This document shows, piece after piece, positions 29,316 through 39,316 of a stretch of 64,000 nt of DNA. The translations under genes were made by a program, and so were the position numbers. The notes under the pieces were generated by a model, which saw only the letters and a program-made list of their open reading frames with translations, was not told where the DNA came from and did no database searches. The stretch's first letter is position 1. The number at the start of each line of letters is the position of its first letter. Source of the DNA: Sphingomonas sp. 7/4-4 (GTDB taxonomy: Bacteria; Pseudomonadota; Alphaproteobacteria; Sphingomonadales; Sphingomonadaceae); NCBI RefSeq assembly GCF_027941955.1, contig NZ_CP115960.1:1240001-1304000 (forward strand), given 5' to 3'.

Positions 29316-30521
29316 TTACCGCGCAAGTGCAGCAAGATATCCAGCGATATCGTCGGGATCGAACACCGCGCCATCGAAGAATCGGTCGGGGCCCAGGGTC
29401 AATGCGCCCCGATGGGCTCCCACCGGCAGCGGCGCGGTCAGCGCGCCTTCCACCTTCATGCTCGCGCCGGGCATCGGCAGCCCTGCCCCGCCCAATGCGC
29501 GGCGATAGATGTCGGGGCGGAACACGTCGGCGGCCTGGCGTTCGGTCGCCGCATCGGCCTTCACCATTCCCCAGCGCACGAGCTGCGAATAGATCCACAG
29601 CGCCTGGCTCCGCCACGGAAAACCCGAAGCCTCGCGGTGAAAGAGCAGGAAGTCCGGAATGTCGACCGGCGCGTCGCCGCAGCGCAGCACAAGTCGGCCG
29701 CTCAACCCCGCCATGATCCACTCCGCCGGCTGACCGACATGTTCGGGCCGTTCGAGCAAGTGCGCCAGTTCCTCGCGATTGGCCGGATCGTCGCACCACG
29801 CCGCCGCCTGCGATACCGCGACCAGCAAGCGATCGACGGTCTCGGCGTTCGCCTCCATCCAGTCGGTGCGCATCGCCAGCACCTTCTCGACGCCGCGCTT
29901 CCAGATATCGACTCCGGCGGCAACGATCTCGCCCAGCCCCTCGGCCACGGCGATGCTGTTCCACGGCTCGCCGGCGATGAACCCGTCGATCTCGCCCAGC
30001 CGCAACGCCTCGACCATGAACGAGGGCGGCAGCACCCGCAGATGAACGTCGCGATCGGGCTCGACCCCGGCATAACCGAGCCAATAGCGCAGCATCAGCG
30101 CGTGGCTGGAGAAGCGATGCACCACGCCGATCACCGGCTTGCGCCTGTAGAGCCCGATCGCATTGGCGAAGTCGTGCGCGACCGCTTCGGGATCGTGCAC
30201 GCGCTTGGCCGGATCGGGATCGAGCGCCTGCGCGAATTCGCTAGCCATCACCAGCGCGTTGCCGTTGACGTTGAGCTTGAACGGCGCCGAAAGCGCCGCG
30301 GGATGCTGGCTGAGGCCGAGATTCACGGCGATGGCGAGCGGCGCGAGCATGTGCGCCGCCTGCACTTGGCCATAAACCAGCCGGTCGCGCAGCGTCGCCC
30401 AGGAGGTGGTGCGCACCAGGCTCAGGTCGATGCCCTGCGCCTCCGCAAAACCCTTCGCGCGGGCCGCGACCAGGGGTGCGCTGTCGGTGAGCGGGAGGAA
30501 GGCAATCGATAGCGGCGTCAT
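29316..30521 (-). CDS. nasS: Nitrate/nitrite sensor NasS (NrtA-like, cytoplasmic)
   Basis: 401 residues of the NrtA/SsuA-like periplasmic-binding fold (PLSIAFLPLTDSAPLVAARAKGFAEAQGIDLSLVR; GEIDGFIAGEPWNSIA; FPWRSQALWIYSQLVRWG). There is no signal peptide, so it stays in the cytoplasm as expected for NasS. In the known NasS-NasT pairs it holds NasT inactive until nitrate or nitrite binds. It starts at 30521 overlapping the nasT end. Intact frame. Confidence 0.9.
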   Translation of the reverse strand: MTPLSIAFLPLTDSAPLVAARAKGFAEAQGIDLSLVRTTSWATLRDRLVYGQVQAAHMLAPLAIAVNLGLSQHPAALSAPFKLNVNGNALVMASEFAQALDPDPAKRVHDPEAVAHDFANAIGLYRRKPVIGVVHRFSSHALMLRYWLGYAGVEPDRDVHLRVLPPSFMVEALRLGEIDGFIAGEPWNSIAVAEGLGEIVAAGVDIWKRGVEKVLAMRTDWMEANAETVDRLLVAVSQAAAWCDDPANREELAHLLERPEHVGQPAEWIMAGLSGRLVLRCGDAPVDIPDFLLFHREASGFPWRSQALWIYSQLVRWGMVKADAATERQAADVFRPDIYRRALGGAGLPMPGASMKVEGALTAPLPVGAHRGALTLGPDRFFDGAVFDPDDIAGYLAALAR

Positions 30522-31098
30522 GGCTGCCCCCGAGCAGGCTGTGGGCGGTGATCAGCGCCTCGGCCACGTCGGCGATACGCTTGTTCTGGTTCATCGCGGT
30601 CGAGCGCAGCAGTGCATAGGCGTCCGGCTCGGCGAGCCCGCGCGTCTGCATCAATATCGCCTTGGCGCGATCGATCGTCTTGCGATCGGCGAGCGCCGTC
30701 CGCGCTTCGTCGAGTTCGCTCTGCATCCGCGCAAAGGCATTGAAGCGCCGGATCGCGAGATCGAGGATCGGCTTCACCCGATCTTTCCGGAGCCCGTCGA
30801 CGACATAGGCCGAAACTCCGGCATCGATCGCCGCGCCGATCATCGCATCGTCGGACTGATCGACGAACATCGCGATCGGCCGGGCCAGCGCACGGCTGAC
30901 CGCGAGCATCTCCTCCAGCGTGTCGCGGCTCGGGCTGCCGAGATCCATCAGCACCACGTCGGGCGCCATCCGCTCGATCTTGGCGACGAACGCGCCTTGC
31001 GGCGGCACGACATGGATGTCGTCATAGCCCGCGTCCCGCAGCCCCTCTTCGAGCACGGTCGCGCGCAATCCGCTGTCGTCGACGATCACGATCCGCAA
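30518..31098 (-). CDS. nasT: ANTAR-domain antiterminator NasT
   Basis: 193 residues after repair. N-terminal receiver-like domain (MRIVIVDDSGLRATVLEEGL; DVVLMDLGSPS with the aspartate at about 52). C-terminal ANTAR three-helix domain (IDRAKAILMQTRGLAEPDAYALLRSTAMNQNKRIADVAEALI, about 140-185). The frame as read runs on into nasS. One G restored in the run at about 30527 gives ...LLGGQP and a TGA overlapping the nasS ATG (ATGA). It should bind the two hexaloop leaders and prevent the terminators from forming. It lies 54 bp downstream of the transporter gene. Confidence 0.92.
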
Positions 31099-31152
31099 GG
31101 ACGCACTTCCACCACAAGTCGCGGGTCTAATGGAGGCCCGCGATACGTCCGG

Positions 31153-32826
31153 TCAATCGTCGATCGAGCGCTTGTGAGTCTCGGGCAGCAGGAAAAGCCC
31201 CACGATCAGCGTCACGATCGCCGCGACCACCGGATACCAGAGGCCATAATAGATGTCCCCGGTCGCCGCGACCATCGCGAACGCCGTCGCCGGCAGGAAG
31301 CCGCCGAACCAGCCATTGCCGATATGATAAGGCAGCGACATCGACGTGTAGCGGATGCGGCTCGGGAAGAGTTCGACCAGCATCGCCGCGATCGGCCCGT
31401 AGACCATCGTCACCAGCAGGACGAGCGCAGTGAGCACCGCGACGACCATCGGCTTGTTGATCGCGGCGGGATCGGCCTTGGCGGGATAGCCGGCCTCCGC
31501 CAGGGCCGCCTTGGCGGCATCCTGGAAATCGGCGATACCGACGGCGGCGACGGCGCTCTCCTGCAGCGGGTCCTTGCGCGGATCATAGGCCGGCACACGC
31601 TGCGCGCCGATCTGGACCACTGCCGTCGTCCCCGCCGGGGCCTCGATATTGCGATAGCCGATGCCCTGCTTGGCGAGGAATGCCTTGGCGATGTCGCAGC
31701 TCGAGCGATCGAACTTGTTCCTGCCGATCGGATCGAACTGGAACGAGCATTCGGCGGCATCGGCGGTGACGATCACGGGCGCGTCACGCTGCGCATGCGC
31801 CAGCGCGGGGTTCGCGGCTTCGGTGAGCATGCCGAACAGCGGGAAATAACTTGCCGCGGCGATCGCGCACCCGGTGAGGATGATCGGCTTGCGCCCGATG
31901 CGGTCACTCAGCCAGCCGAAGAACACGAAGAACGGCGTGCCGATCGCCAGCGCGATCGCGATCAGGATGTTGGTCGTCCAGCCATCGACCTTGAGCGTCT
32001 TCTCAAGGAAGAACAAAGCGTAGAACTGGCCGGTATACCAGACCACCGCCTGCCCCACGACCGCGCCGAACAACGCGATCAGCACGAGGCGCAGGTTGCT
32101 CCAGCGGCCGAACGCCTCGGTCAGCGGCGCCTTGGATGTGGTGCCCTCGTCCTTCATCTTCTTGAACACCGGGCTCTCGTTGAGCTGGAGCCGGATCCAC
32201 ATCGAGACGCCGAGCAGCACGATCGAGATCAGGAACGGCACGCGCCAGCCCCAGTCGGCGAACGCCGCCTCGCCGATGATCCAGCGCGTGCCGATCACGA
32301 TGAGCAGAGCTGCGAACAGGCCAAGGGTTGCCGTGGTCTGGATCCAGCTGGTGTAGAGCCCGCGCTTGTTGTTGGGGGCATGTTCGGCGACATAGGTCGC
32401 GGCGCCGCCATATTCGCCGCCGAGCGCGAGGCCCTGCGCCAATCGGAGCACGATCAGGATCACCGGCGCGGCGACGCCGATCGACGCGTAGCTGGGCAGA
32501 AGGCCGACGGTGAAGGTCGACAGGCCCATGATCGCCATGGTGACGAGGAAGGTGTTCTTCCGGCCGACGAGATCGCCGATTCGGCCGAACACCAATGCGC
32601 CGAACGGCCGCACCGCGAAGCCCGCGGCGAAGGCGGCGAGCGCGAAGATGAATCCGGTGGTCTCGTTCACGCCCGAGAAGAACTTGGCCGAGATGATCGT
32701 CGCGAGCAGCCCGTAGAGGTAGAAATCATACCATTCGAAGACCGTGCCCAGCGACGATGCCGCGATCACCAGCTTCTCGTTCTGCGTCGCCTGGTGGTGG
32801 TCGGGCTGCCCCGCTGCTTCGGCCAT
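31153..32826 (-). CDS. MHS-family MFS transporter with an inserted loop
   Basis: 557 residues, against the usual 430-460 for metabolite:proton symporters. Signatures: GTVFEWYDFYLYG (about 30), FGRIGDLVGRKNTF (about 90), RLAQGLALGGEYGGAATYVAEHAP (about 135). A polar stretch of about 110 residues (about 355-465, from PALAHAQRDAPVIVTADAAEC with cysteines) interrupts the second half before the ALVLLVTMVYGP segment. Substrate is probably an organic acid or related metabolite; the insert is a feature I cannot assign. Intact. Confidence 0.82.
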   Translation of the reverse strand: MAEAAGQPDHHQATQNEKLVIAASSLGTVFEWYDFYLYGLLATIISAKFFSGVNETTGFIFALAAFAAGFAVRPFGALVFGRIGDLVGRKNTFLVTMAIMGLSTFTVGLLPSYASIGVAAPVILIVLRLAQGLALGGEYGGAATYVAEHAPNNKRGLYTSWIQTTATLGLFAALLIVIGTRWIIGEAAFADWGWRVPFLISIVLLGVSMWIRLQLNESPVFKKMKDEGTTSKAPLTEAFGRWSNLRLVLIALFGAVVGQAVVWYTGQFYALFFLEKTLKVDGWTTNILIAIALAIGTPFFVFFGWLSDRIGRKPIILTGCAIAAASYFPLFGMLTEAANPALAHAQRDAPVIVTADAAECSFQFDPIGRNKFDRSSCDIAKAFLAKQGIGYRNIEAPAGTTAVVQIGAQRVPAYDPRKDPLQESAVAAVGIADFQDAAKAALAEAGYPAKADPAAINKPMVVAVLTALVLLVTMVYGPIAAMLVELFPSRIRYTSMSLPYHIGNGWFGGFLPATAFAMVAATGDIYYGLWYPVVAAIVTLIVGLFLLPETHKRSIDD

Positions 32827-32927
32827 GAATCGCTCCCCTTTGTTATCGCTCACCCAAACCACATGCAGGCGCGGCTGCAAACCCCTGGCGCTTCACAGCG
32901 CCGCCGCATCGGCCTAAGCAGCGCTCC

Positions 32928-33194
32928 ATGATCGACCGTTTCTTCCTCTCTCACCCGCGCAGCGTCGGCGAGAGCTATGGCGAGCACGCCGCCACCGCGT
33001 CGCGCTTCGGCTTCAGCATGATCGTCGGGGGTGCAGCCTGCGTTGTGCACGCGGTACTGCCCTTCCTGTTCGCCCGCACCGCGAGCGACACGGTCAAGAA
33101 ACTCTACACCCAGATGAAAGCGCGCCAGCCCGCTTTCTCGCAGGAGCGCCCGGCGTTCCAGCAGCCCGAGTGGCAGATCGAATACGAAATCTAG
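32928..33194 (+). CDS. DUF6356 family small membrane protein
   Basis: 88 residues: MIDRFFLSHPRSVGESYGEHAATASRFGFSMI... The conserved FLxHPxSVGExYxEH start and one hydrophobic segment (MIVGGAACVVHAVLPFLFA, about 31-50) are the hallmarks. Function unknown. It ends 4 nt before the GTG of the next gene, so they are probably cotranscribed. Confidence 0.8.
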   Translation: MIDRFFLSHPRSVGESYGEHAATASRFGFSMIVGGAACVVHAVLPFLFARTASDTVKKLYTQMKARQPAFSQERPAFQQPEWQIEYEI

Positions 33195-33198
33195 CCGC

Positions 33199-34545
33199 GT
33201 GATCGAGCATGTCGCCATCATCGGCGCGGGGTTTTCGGGCACGCTGCAGGCGATCAACCTGCTCCGCCACGAAGGTCCGCGCGCCACGCTGATCGAGCGC
33301 GCGCCGGTGGCGGGCACCGGCCTCGCTTATGGCGCTGCGCATCCGAGCCACGTCCTCAATGTCCGCGCCGCCAATATGAGCGCCTTTCCGGACGACCCCT
33401 CGCATTTCGTTCGCTGGCTCGAAGCCCGCGGCGTGCAGGATGCGCCTGCCGCGTTCATCCCCCGCGTCACGTATGGCGAGTATCTGCGCGAGCTGCTCGA
33501 GGCCGCGCTCAAGGATCCGAGCGGGCGACTCACGCTGCTGCGCGACGAGGTGCAGGACGTGCGGCTCGACGGCGGCGTAAGGATCGAATTGCGCGGCCGC
33601 ACGCTCGATGCCGACGCCGCGGTGCTCGCCGTCGGCAATTTGCCGCCGCACGATCCGCCCGGGCTCGACCCAGACAAGCTCTCGGCCGAGCGCTACAAGG
33701 GCGATCCGTGGGCCGCGAGCGTGCCCGAGAACCTCTCGGACGCCGATACCGTGCTGATCATCGGCACCGGCCTGACCATGATCGACGTCGTGCTGCTCCT
33801 CGATGCGCGCGGCTTTCGCGGCAAGATCGTCGCGCTGTCGCGCCGCGGGTTGCTGCCGCGCCCGCATGGTCCCGGCAGCGACTGGCAGAGGATCGACGAG
33901 CGCCCGGCCACCACTGCCTCGCGCCTGCTCCAGACCGTGCGCAGCCGCGGCGAGGCGATCGGCTGGCGCAACGCCGTGGATGAACTCCGCCCCTTTACCC
34001 AGGCGATGTGGGGCAATGCCAGCGAGGACGAGCGCGCCCGCTTCCTGCGCCATCTGCGGCCGTGGTGGGACGTCCACCGCCATCGCCTCGCGCCCGAGGT
34101 TTACGCGCGCCTGATGGCAGTGATCGAACGTGGTCAGCTCGAAGTGATCGCCGGCAAGACGATGGGCTTCGACGAGCGTGCCGACGGCATCGCGATCCAG
34201 CTCCGCCGCCGCGGCGCGGATGCGGTCGAGACCCTGCTCGCCCAGCGCATCGTCAATTGCACCGGCCCACTGGGCGATCTCGCCCGCACCGAGGAGCCCC
34301 TGCTCCAGAAGCTCGCCGCGCGAGGGCTGATCCGTCCCGACGCGGCGCATCTCGGCATCGATGTCGACAATCAGGGCCAGACGATCAACGCCGACGGGAC
34401 GGCGAACCCCGATCTCTACGCGCTGGGGCCGATGACGCGCGGTGCCTTCTGGGAGATCGTCGCGGTGCCCGACATCCGCACCCAGACATGGAATGTCGCG
34501 CGCCGCCTCTCCAACGCGCACTGGGTCGGCGGCGAAGGGCTCTAG
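33199..34545 (+). CDS. FAD/NAD(P)-binding protein (HpnW/FAD_NAD_binding_9-like)
   Basis: 448 residues beginning with GTG at 33199 (IEHVAIIGAGFSGTLQAINLL). N-terminal Rossmann motif GAGFSGT; the family-typical LAYGAAHPSHVLNVRAANMSAFPDDPSHFVRWLEA (about 45-80); second Rossmann-like motif LIIGTGLTMIDV (about 190); C-terminal LGIDVDNQGQTINADGTANPDLYALGPMTRG. The substrate is unknown; proteins like this occur beside metal- or acyl-related genes, without fixed role. Intact; followed by a dispersed repeat. Confidence 0.78.
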   Translation: MIEHVAIIGAGFSGTLQAINLLRHEGPRATLIERAPVAGTGLAYGAAHPSHVLNVRAANMSAFPDDPSHFVRWLEARGVQDAPAAFIPRVTYGEYLRELLEAALKDPSGRLTLLRDEVQDVRLDGGVRIELRGRTLDADAAVLAVGNLPPHDPPGLDPDKLSAERYKGDPWAASVPENLSDADTVLIIGTGLTMIDVVLLLDARGFRGKIVALSRRGLLPRPHGPGSDWQRIDERPATTASRLLQTVRSRGEAIGWRNAVDELRPFTQAMWGNASEDERARFLRHLRPWWDVHRHRLAPEVYARLMAVIERGQLEVIAGKTMGFDERADGIAIQLRRRGADAVETLLAQRIVNCTGPLGDLARTEEPLLQKLAARGLIRPDAAHLGIDVDNQGQTINADGTANPDLYALGPMTRGAFWEIVAVPDIRTQTWNVARRLSNAHWVGGEGL

Positions 34546-34557
34546 TCCGCTTTACTT

Positions 34558-34640
34558 CGTCATCCCGGCGAAGGCCGGGATCCAGAGCGACAAAGGTCGA
34601 GACTATGCGACTCTGGGCCCCGGCTTTCGCCGGGGTGACG
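34558..34640. repeat. 83-bp dispersed palindromic repeat, copy 2
   Basis: Begins CGTCATCCCGGCGAAGGCCG and ends CGGCTTTCGCCGGGGTGACG. Exactly 83 bp like copy 1, in the opposite orientation judged by its ATCC and CCCC arms. Lies upstream of hppD. Confidence 0.85.
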
Positions 34641-34661
34641 GACAAGTGCGCCGGCTCGAAT

Positions 34662-34679
34662 TAGTATCAATTGACACTA
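34662..34679. promoter_or_regulatory. Near-perfect palindrome in the hppD promoter
   Basis: TAGTATCAATTGACACTA is an 18-bp palindrome with one mismatched pair, ending 27 nt before the hppD ATG. It is of the size and AT-rich character of MarR- or Lrp-type operators. Which regulator binds cannot be told from the window. Confidence 0.5.
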
Positions 34680-34706
34680 TCTGGCGCCGAGCGTATTTCC
34701 CGCGCC

Positions 34707-35747
34707 ATGACCGATTCCGCAAATCCGCTCGGCCTCAACGGCTTCGAGTTCGTCGAATTCACGTCGCCCGACCCTGAGGCGATGGCGCGTCAGTTCGAAC
34801 AGCTCGGCTTCGTGCCGTCGCACCGGCACCTCACCAAGAACATCACGCGCTACAAGCAGGGGCGCATCAACCTGATGCTCAACCGCGACGCCGACGGCCG
34901 CGTCGCGCAGTTCCGCAACGAGCACGGCGCCTCGGCCAGCGCGATGGCGTTCCGCGTCGCCGATCCCGAAGCCGCGATGAAATGGGCGCTGGAGAACGGT
35001 GCGCAGCCGACCGATGAGGACGACACCGTCATCACCGGCATCGGCGGTTCGTATCTCTATTTCATCCAGGACGGCATCGATCTCTATGCCGACTGGGCCG
35101 AGGTCCCCGGCTGGCAGGAAGCCGAGGCGGAGAACAATGTCGGGCTCGACCTGCTCGATCACCTCACTCACAATGTCCGCCGCGGCCAGATGCGGGTGTG
35201 GAGCGAATTCTACAAGACGCTCTTCAACTTCGAGGAGCAGAAGTATTTCGACATCAAGGGCCAGGCCACCGGGCTGTTCAGCCAGGCGATGATCGCCCCC
35301 GACAAGGCCATCCGCATTCCCCTGAACGAGAGCCAGGACGACGCCAGCCAGATCGAGGAATTCATCCGCGAATATCACGGTGAGGGCATCCAGCACCTCG
35401 CTTTGACCACGCCCGACATCTACGACACCGTCGAGCGCCTCCGCGCCCGCGGCGTGAAGCTGCAGGACACGATCGAGACCTATTTCGAGCTGATCGACAA
35501 GCGCGTCCCCGGCCATGGCGAGGATGTCGAGCGGCTGCGCAAGAATCGCATCCTGATCGACGGCAGCGTCGAGAATGGCGAAGGCCTGCTGCTCCAGATC
35601 TTCACCGAGAACATGTTCGGCCCGATCTTCTTCGAGATCATCCAGCGCAAGGGCAATGAAGGTTTCGGTAACGGCAATTTCCAGGCGCTGTTCGAAAGCA
35701 TCGAACTGGACCAGATCCGCCGCGGAGTTATCAAGGTCGACGCCTGA
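34707..35747 (+). CDS. hppD: 4-hydroxyphenylpyruvate dioxygenase
   Basis: Fe(II) dioxygenase converting 4-hydroxyphenylpyruvate to homogentisate in tyrosine degradation. 346 residues, two vicinal-oxygen-chelate halves. Iron ligands are visible: His in DHLTHNV (about 151), His in IQHLALTT (about 230) and Glu in FFEIIQRKG (about 312). The C-terminal helix GNGNFQALFESIE is typical. ATG 34707 gives the family N-terminus (NPLGLNGFEFVEFTSPD). An upstream in-frame extension to 34671 would overlap the promoter palindrome. hmgA follows after a repeat. Confidence 0.95.
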   Translation: MTDSANPLGLNGFEFVEFTSPDPEAMARQFEQLGFVPSHRHLTKNITRYKQGRINLMLNRDADGRVAQFRNEHGASASAMAFRVADPEAAMKWALENGAQPTDEDDTVITGIGGSYLYFIQDGIDLYADWAEVPGWQEAEAENNVGLDLLDHLTHNVRRGQMRVWSEFYKTLFNFEEQKYFDIKGQATGLFSQAMIAPDKAIRIPLNESQDDASQIEEFIREYHGEGIQHLALTTPDIYDTVERLRARGVKLQDTIETYFELIDKRVPGHGEDVERLRKNRILIDGSVENGEGLLLQIFTENMFGPIFFEIIQRKGNEGFGNGNFQALFESIELDQIRRGVIKVDA

Positions 35748-35764
35748 GGAAGGATAATCCACAA

Positions 35765-35847
35765 CGTCACCCCGGCGAAGGCCGGGGCCCAGAGTTTCTC
35801 TGCCGGCTCGCCTGCTGCTCTGGATCCCGGCTTTCGCCGGGATGACG
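35765..35847. repeat. 83-bp dispersed palindromic repeat, copy 3
   Basis: Begins CGTCACCCCGGCGAAGGCCG, ends CGGCTTTCGCCGGGATGACG; 83 bp. Sits between hppD and hmgA, 26 nt before the hmgA ATG. Confidence 0.85.
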
Positions 35848-35873
35848 GACCGGGCTAAATCCGAGGACGCAGA

Positions 35874-37149
35874 ATGACCGACTATTTCCCCGGCTTCGGC
35901 AACCATATCTCGACCGAGGCCGTACCCGGCGCGCTGCCCGTCGGGCGCAACAGCCCGCAAAAGCCCGCTTTCGGCCTCTATGCCGAGCAGCTTTCGGGCA
36001 CTGCCTTCACCGCGCCGCGGCACGAGAACCGGCGCTCGTGGCTCTATCGCCTGCGTCCCACCGCCGAGCATCCGCCCTTCACTCGCTATCAGGGCGCCGG
36101 GAACTTCGCCCCCGGCACGGTGCAGGAGCCCCTGCCCCCAATCGCCTGCGCTGGGACCCGATCCCCGGTCCGATCGAACCGGCCGACCTGATCGACGGCA
36201 TGACCACGATGCTGGCCAACCGCGATCCCTCCGATCTCGAGGAGTCGCCGTTCACCTCTACGCCGCCAACAAGGACATGACCGACCGGGTCTTCGTCGAT
36301 GCCGATGGCGAATTGCTGTTCATTCCCCAGGCGGGCCGGCTCCAGCTGCTCACCGAGCTGGGTCGGGTCGAAATAGCGCCCGGCCAGATCGCACTGATCC
36401 CCCGCGGCGTGAAGTTCCGCGCCTTGCTCCCCGACGGCGAGGCGCGCGGCTATGTCGCCGAAAACCACGGCGCGCTGTTCCGGCTGCCCGATCTCGGACC
36501 CATCGGCGCCAACGGGCTCGCCAATCCGCGCGACTTCGAGACTCCCGCTGCCTGGTTCGAGGATCGCGACGAGCCCACCGAGGTCGTCCAGAAATATCTC
36601 GGCAGCCTGTGGACCACGACGCTCGATCATTCGCCGCTCGACGTGGTCGCGTGGCACGGCAACCTGGCGCCATGGCGCTACGATCTGTCGCGGTTCAACA
36701 CGATCAACACTGTGAGCTTCGACCATCCCGATCCGTCGATCTTCACCGTGCTCACTTCGCCCAGCGACGTTCCCGGCCGCGCCAACGCCGATTTTGTGAT
36801 CTTCCCGCCGCGCTGGATGGTGGCCGAGGGCACGTTCCGCCCGCCCTGGTTCCACCGCAACGTGATGAGCGAGGCGATGGGGCTGATCACCGGCGCGTAC
36901 GACGCCAAGGCGGAGGGTTTCGCGCCGGGCGGGCTCTCGCTGCACAATCTGATGTCGGGGCACGGGCCCGATCTCGCGAGCTGGGAGGGCGCGTCGAACG
37001 CCGACCTCAAGCCGCACAAGATCGAGGGGACGATGGCGTTCATGGTCGAGACGTGCTGGCCCTACCGCCCGACCCGGTTCGCGCTGGAGCGGGCGCAGCC
37101 GGACTATGATGCGGCATGGAAGGGGTTTCCGAAGGCGAAACTCCCTTGA
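35874..37149 (+). CDS. hmgA: Homogentisate 1,2-dioxygenase
   Basis: Opens the homogentisate ring to maleylacetoacetate. About 425 residues after repair. N-terminal [26 protein letters not shown]; cupin region with [11 protein letters not shown]; Fe site region [24 protein letters not shown] (about 325-350) and HGPD. Two one-base losses: a C run at about 36135 (CCTGCCCCCAATCG) and GG for GGG at 36241, directly at GAGTC. Repair gives [12 protein letters not shown] and [18 protein letters not shown] perfect 9-bp hairpin (TCCTCCCCG/CGGGGAGGA, 37150-37170) without T run follows the stop. Confidence 0.94.
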
Positions 37150-37175
37150 TCCTCCCCGGCACGGGGAGGAACTAG

Positions 37176-37529
37176 ATGGACCGCCTCATCACCACACCCG
37201 CAGGCGTCACCCTCGGCCCGCTCGCCCTCATCCCCGACGACACCGCCCGCAATTTCGTCCTCGAACTGCGCGCCGGCCGCTTCCACGGCTTCGTCGTGCG
37301 CAAGGGCGATGCCGTCCACGGCTATGTCGACATCTGCGCGCACATGGCGCTGCCGCTCGCGCAGAAGCTCGACGACTATCTCACGCCGAACGCCGGCCAC
37401 ATCCAGTGCAGCTGGCACGGCGCGCTCTATCGCATCGAGGACGGTATTTGCGTCGGCGGACCGTGCGTCGGCGCGCGGCTCCAGCCTTGGCCGGTGGCGG
37501 TGGCGGACGGCATGATCGTCACCGCCTGA
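37176..37529 (+). CDS. Rieske [2Fe-2S] domain protein
   Basis: 117 residues consisting of one Rieske domain: CAHMALPL (C-x-H, about residue 61) and CSWHGALY (C-x2-H, about 87), with [21 protein letters not shown] after it. Stand-alone Rieske ferredoxins transfer electrons to oxygenases or act as small cupredoxin-like carriers. Here it sits between hmgA and ivd with no oxygenase that needs it, so its partner is unknown. Intact; GGGGAGGA 6 nt before the ATG (part of the hairpin after hmgA) serves as ribosome binding site. Confidence 0.85.
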   Translation: MDRLITTPAGVTLGPLALIPDDTARNFVLELRAGRFHGFVVRKGDAVHGYVDICAHMALPLAQKLDDYLTPNAGHIQCSWHGALYRIEDGICVGGPCVGARLQPWPVAVADGMIVTA

Positions 37530-37612
37530 GGCCCTTGTGCCGAGCGGCGAGATCGGCGAAAAGCGAAGCAAATAGGACAGCATTGCTGACAAATCAGCAC
37601 GGGAGAGGCAGG

Positions 37613-38827
37613 ATGGAACCCACGCTCGATTTCGGTCTCGGCGACACCGCCGACATGATCCGCGACACCACAGCGCGCTTCGCAAAGGAGCGGATCGAGC
37701 CGCTTGCCGCGAAGATCGATGCAGAGGACTGGTTCCCCCGCGAGCTCTGGCCGGCGATGGGCGAGCTCGGACTGCACGGCATCACAGTCGACGAGGAATA
37801 TGGCGGGCTCGGGCTCGGCTATCTCGAGCACGTCATTGCGTGCGAGGAAGTCAGCCGCGCCTCGGCTTCGATCGGCCTCTCCTACGGCGCGCATTCGAAC
37901 CTCTGCGTCAACCAGATCAGCCGCTGGGCGAGCCCCGCGCAGAAGGCCAAATATCTCCCCAAGCTGATCTCGGGCGAGCATGTCGGCAGCCTGGCAATGT
38001 CCGAGGCAGGCGCAGGATCCGACGTCGTCTCGATGAAGCTGCGCGCCGAGAAGACCGCCAACGGCTATGTCCTCAACGGCACGAAATTCTGGATCACCAA
38101 CGCAACTTACGCGGACACGCTCGTAGTCTATGCGAAGACCGGCGAGGGTTCGCGCGGCATCACGACCTTCCTGATCGAGAAGGACATGCCCGGTTTCTCG
38201 ATCGGCCAGAAGATCGACAAGATGGGGATGCGCGGCTCGCCGACGGCGGAACTGGTGTTCAACGATTGCGAAGTCTCCGAGGAGCAGGTGATGGGGCCGC
38301 TCAACGGCGGCGTCGGGGTGCTGATGTCGGGGCTCGATTACGAACGCACCGTGCTCGCCGGGATCCAGCTCGGGATCATGCAGGCGTGCCTCGACGTCGT
38401 CCTGCCCTATCTGCGCGAACGCAAACAGTTCGGGCAGCCGATCGGGCATTTCCAGCTGATGCAGGCCAAGGTGGCGGACATGTACGTCGCGCTCAATTCG
38501 GCGCGGGCATATGTCTATACCGTCGCCAAGAATTGCGATGCGGGCCGCACCACGCGGTTCGATGCGGCGGGGGCGATCCTGCTCGCTTCGGAGAATGCCG
38601 TCAGGGTGAGCCTCGAGGCGATCCAGGCACTGGGCGGCGCGGGCTATACCAAGGACTGGCCGGTCGAACGCTTCGCCCGCGACGCCAAGCTGCTCGATAT
38701 CGGCGCGGGGACGAACGAGATCCGGCGGATGCTGATCGGACGCGAATTGGTGGGGGCTGACCTAGCCGCAGTCCGCCGCATCGGTGGCGTTCGCGCTCTC
38801 GTCGATGCACCGCTTCATGATCGCTGA
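37613..38827 (+). CDS. ivd: Isovaleryl-CoA dehydrogenase (acyl-CoA dehydrogenase)
   Basis: FAD enzyme oxidising isovaleryl-CoA to 3-methylcrotonyl-CoA in leucine degradation. Signatures: [21 protein letters not shown] (about 130), WITNATYAD, the active-site region [17 protein letters not shown] with Glu at about 248 as in isovaleryl-CoA dehydrogenases, and the C-terminal [40 protein letters not shown] precedes the ATG. The frame runs to 38827, but the family ends about 22 residues earlier. One G missing in GTGGGGGCTGA (38751-38760) would place the true stop at 38758-38760, clear of the convergent gene. The mcc genes downstream continue the pathway. Confidence 0.9.
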   Translation: MEPTLDFGLGDTADMIRDTTARFAKERIEPLAAKIDAEDWFPRELWPAMGELGLHGITVDEEYGGLGLGYLEHVIACEEVSRASASIGLSYGAHSNLCVNQISRWASPAQKAKYLPKLISGEHVGSLAMSEAGAGSDVVSMKLRAEKTANGYVLNGTKFWITNATYADTLVVYAKTGEGSRGITTFLIEKDMPGFSIGQKIDKMGMRGSPTAELVFNDCEVSEEQVMGPLNGGVGVLMSGLDYERTVLAGIQLGIMQACLDVVLPYLRERKQFGQPIGHFQLMQAKVADMYVALNSARAYVYTVAKNCDAGRTTRFDAAGAILLASENAVRVSLEAIQALGGAGYTKDWPVERFARDAKLLDIGAGTNEIRRMLIGRELVGADLAAVRRIGGVRALVDAPLHDR

Positions 38828-39312
38828 GCGCCGCTGCGCCTCCACGGGCAGATAGACATGCTCGAACTCCGCCTTTCGCGCGCGAGCGAATCGGCTTGAG
38901 TCATCACCTGACTTCGGCGCGATCCGCCGAGAACCAGTCCGACGAGCGTAGAGATCAGCAATGCGGCGATCGCCAGCGGAATAACCGGACGCCATGCGCG
39001 GAGCGTTTCCTTGCCGAAAAGATAGGCGAGCAGCGAGGATACCATGCCGAGCACCGCGGCGAGCACCGCGCCGACGATTCCTTCCAGCGTCCATCCCGCG
39101 ATCGCTCCGGAAACCACGCCGACTAGCGCGAAGGCGAGAATGAAGATGAACGACAGCGAGAAGCCGGTGCGGGCGCCCGCGGCGCGCACTAGCCAAGCCA
39201 TCGCGGCCGCAAGCGTGACCGCGACGAGCAGCGCCGGCGCCACGAGCGTGACCAACCCGAACGCGACGCTCGCGTAGAAATCCCGGATCAGCGGAAAGTA
39301 AACGGCAGGCAA
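38762..39312 (-). CDS. Integral membrane protein, unknown
   Basis: About 183 residues. Four hydrophobic segments: [69 protein letters not shown] and [22 protein letters not shown] polar tail follows, ending [15 protein letters not shown]. One base missing near 38883 (CGCGCGCGAAAGG) splits the tail; the repaired reading [19 protein letters not shown] looks natural. No family recognised. Its stop is 1 nt from the inferred ivd stop. It follows a small secreted-protein gene by 4 nt. Confidence 0.55.
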
Positions 39313-39316
39313 AGCC

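Noticed and set aside
32850..33317. Minus-strand frame overlapping the DUF6356 gene
   Set aside because: It is antisense to DUF6356 and the FAD gene start, and lacks a plausible start or domain.
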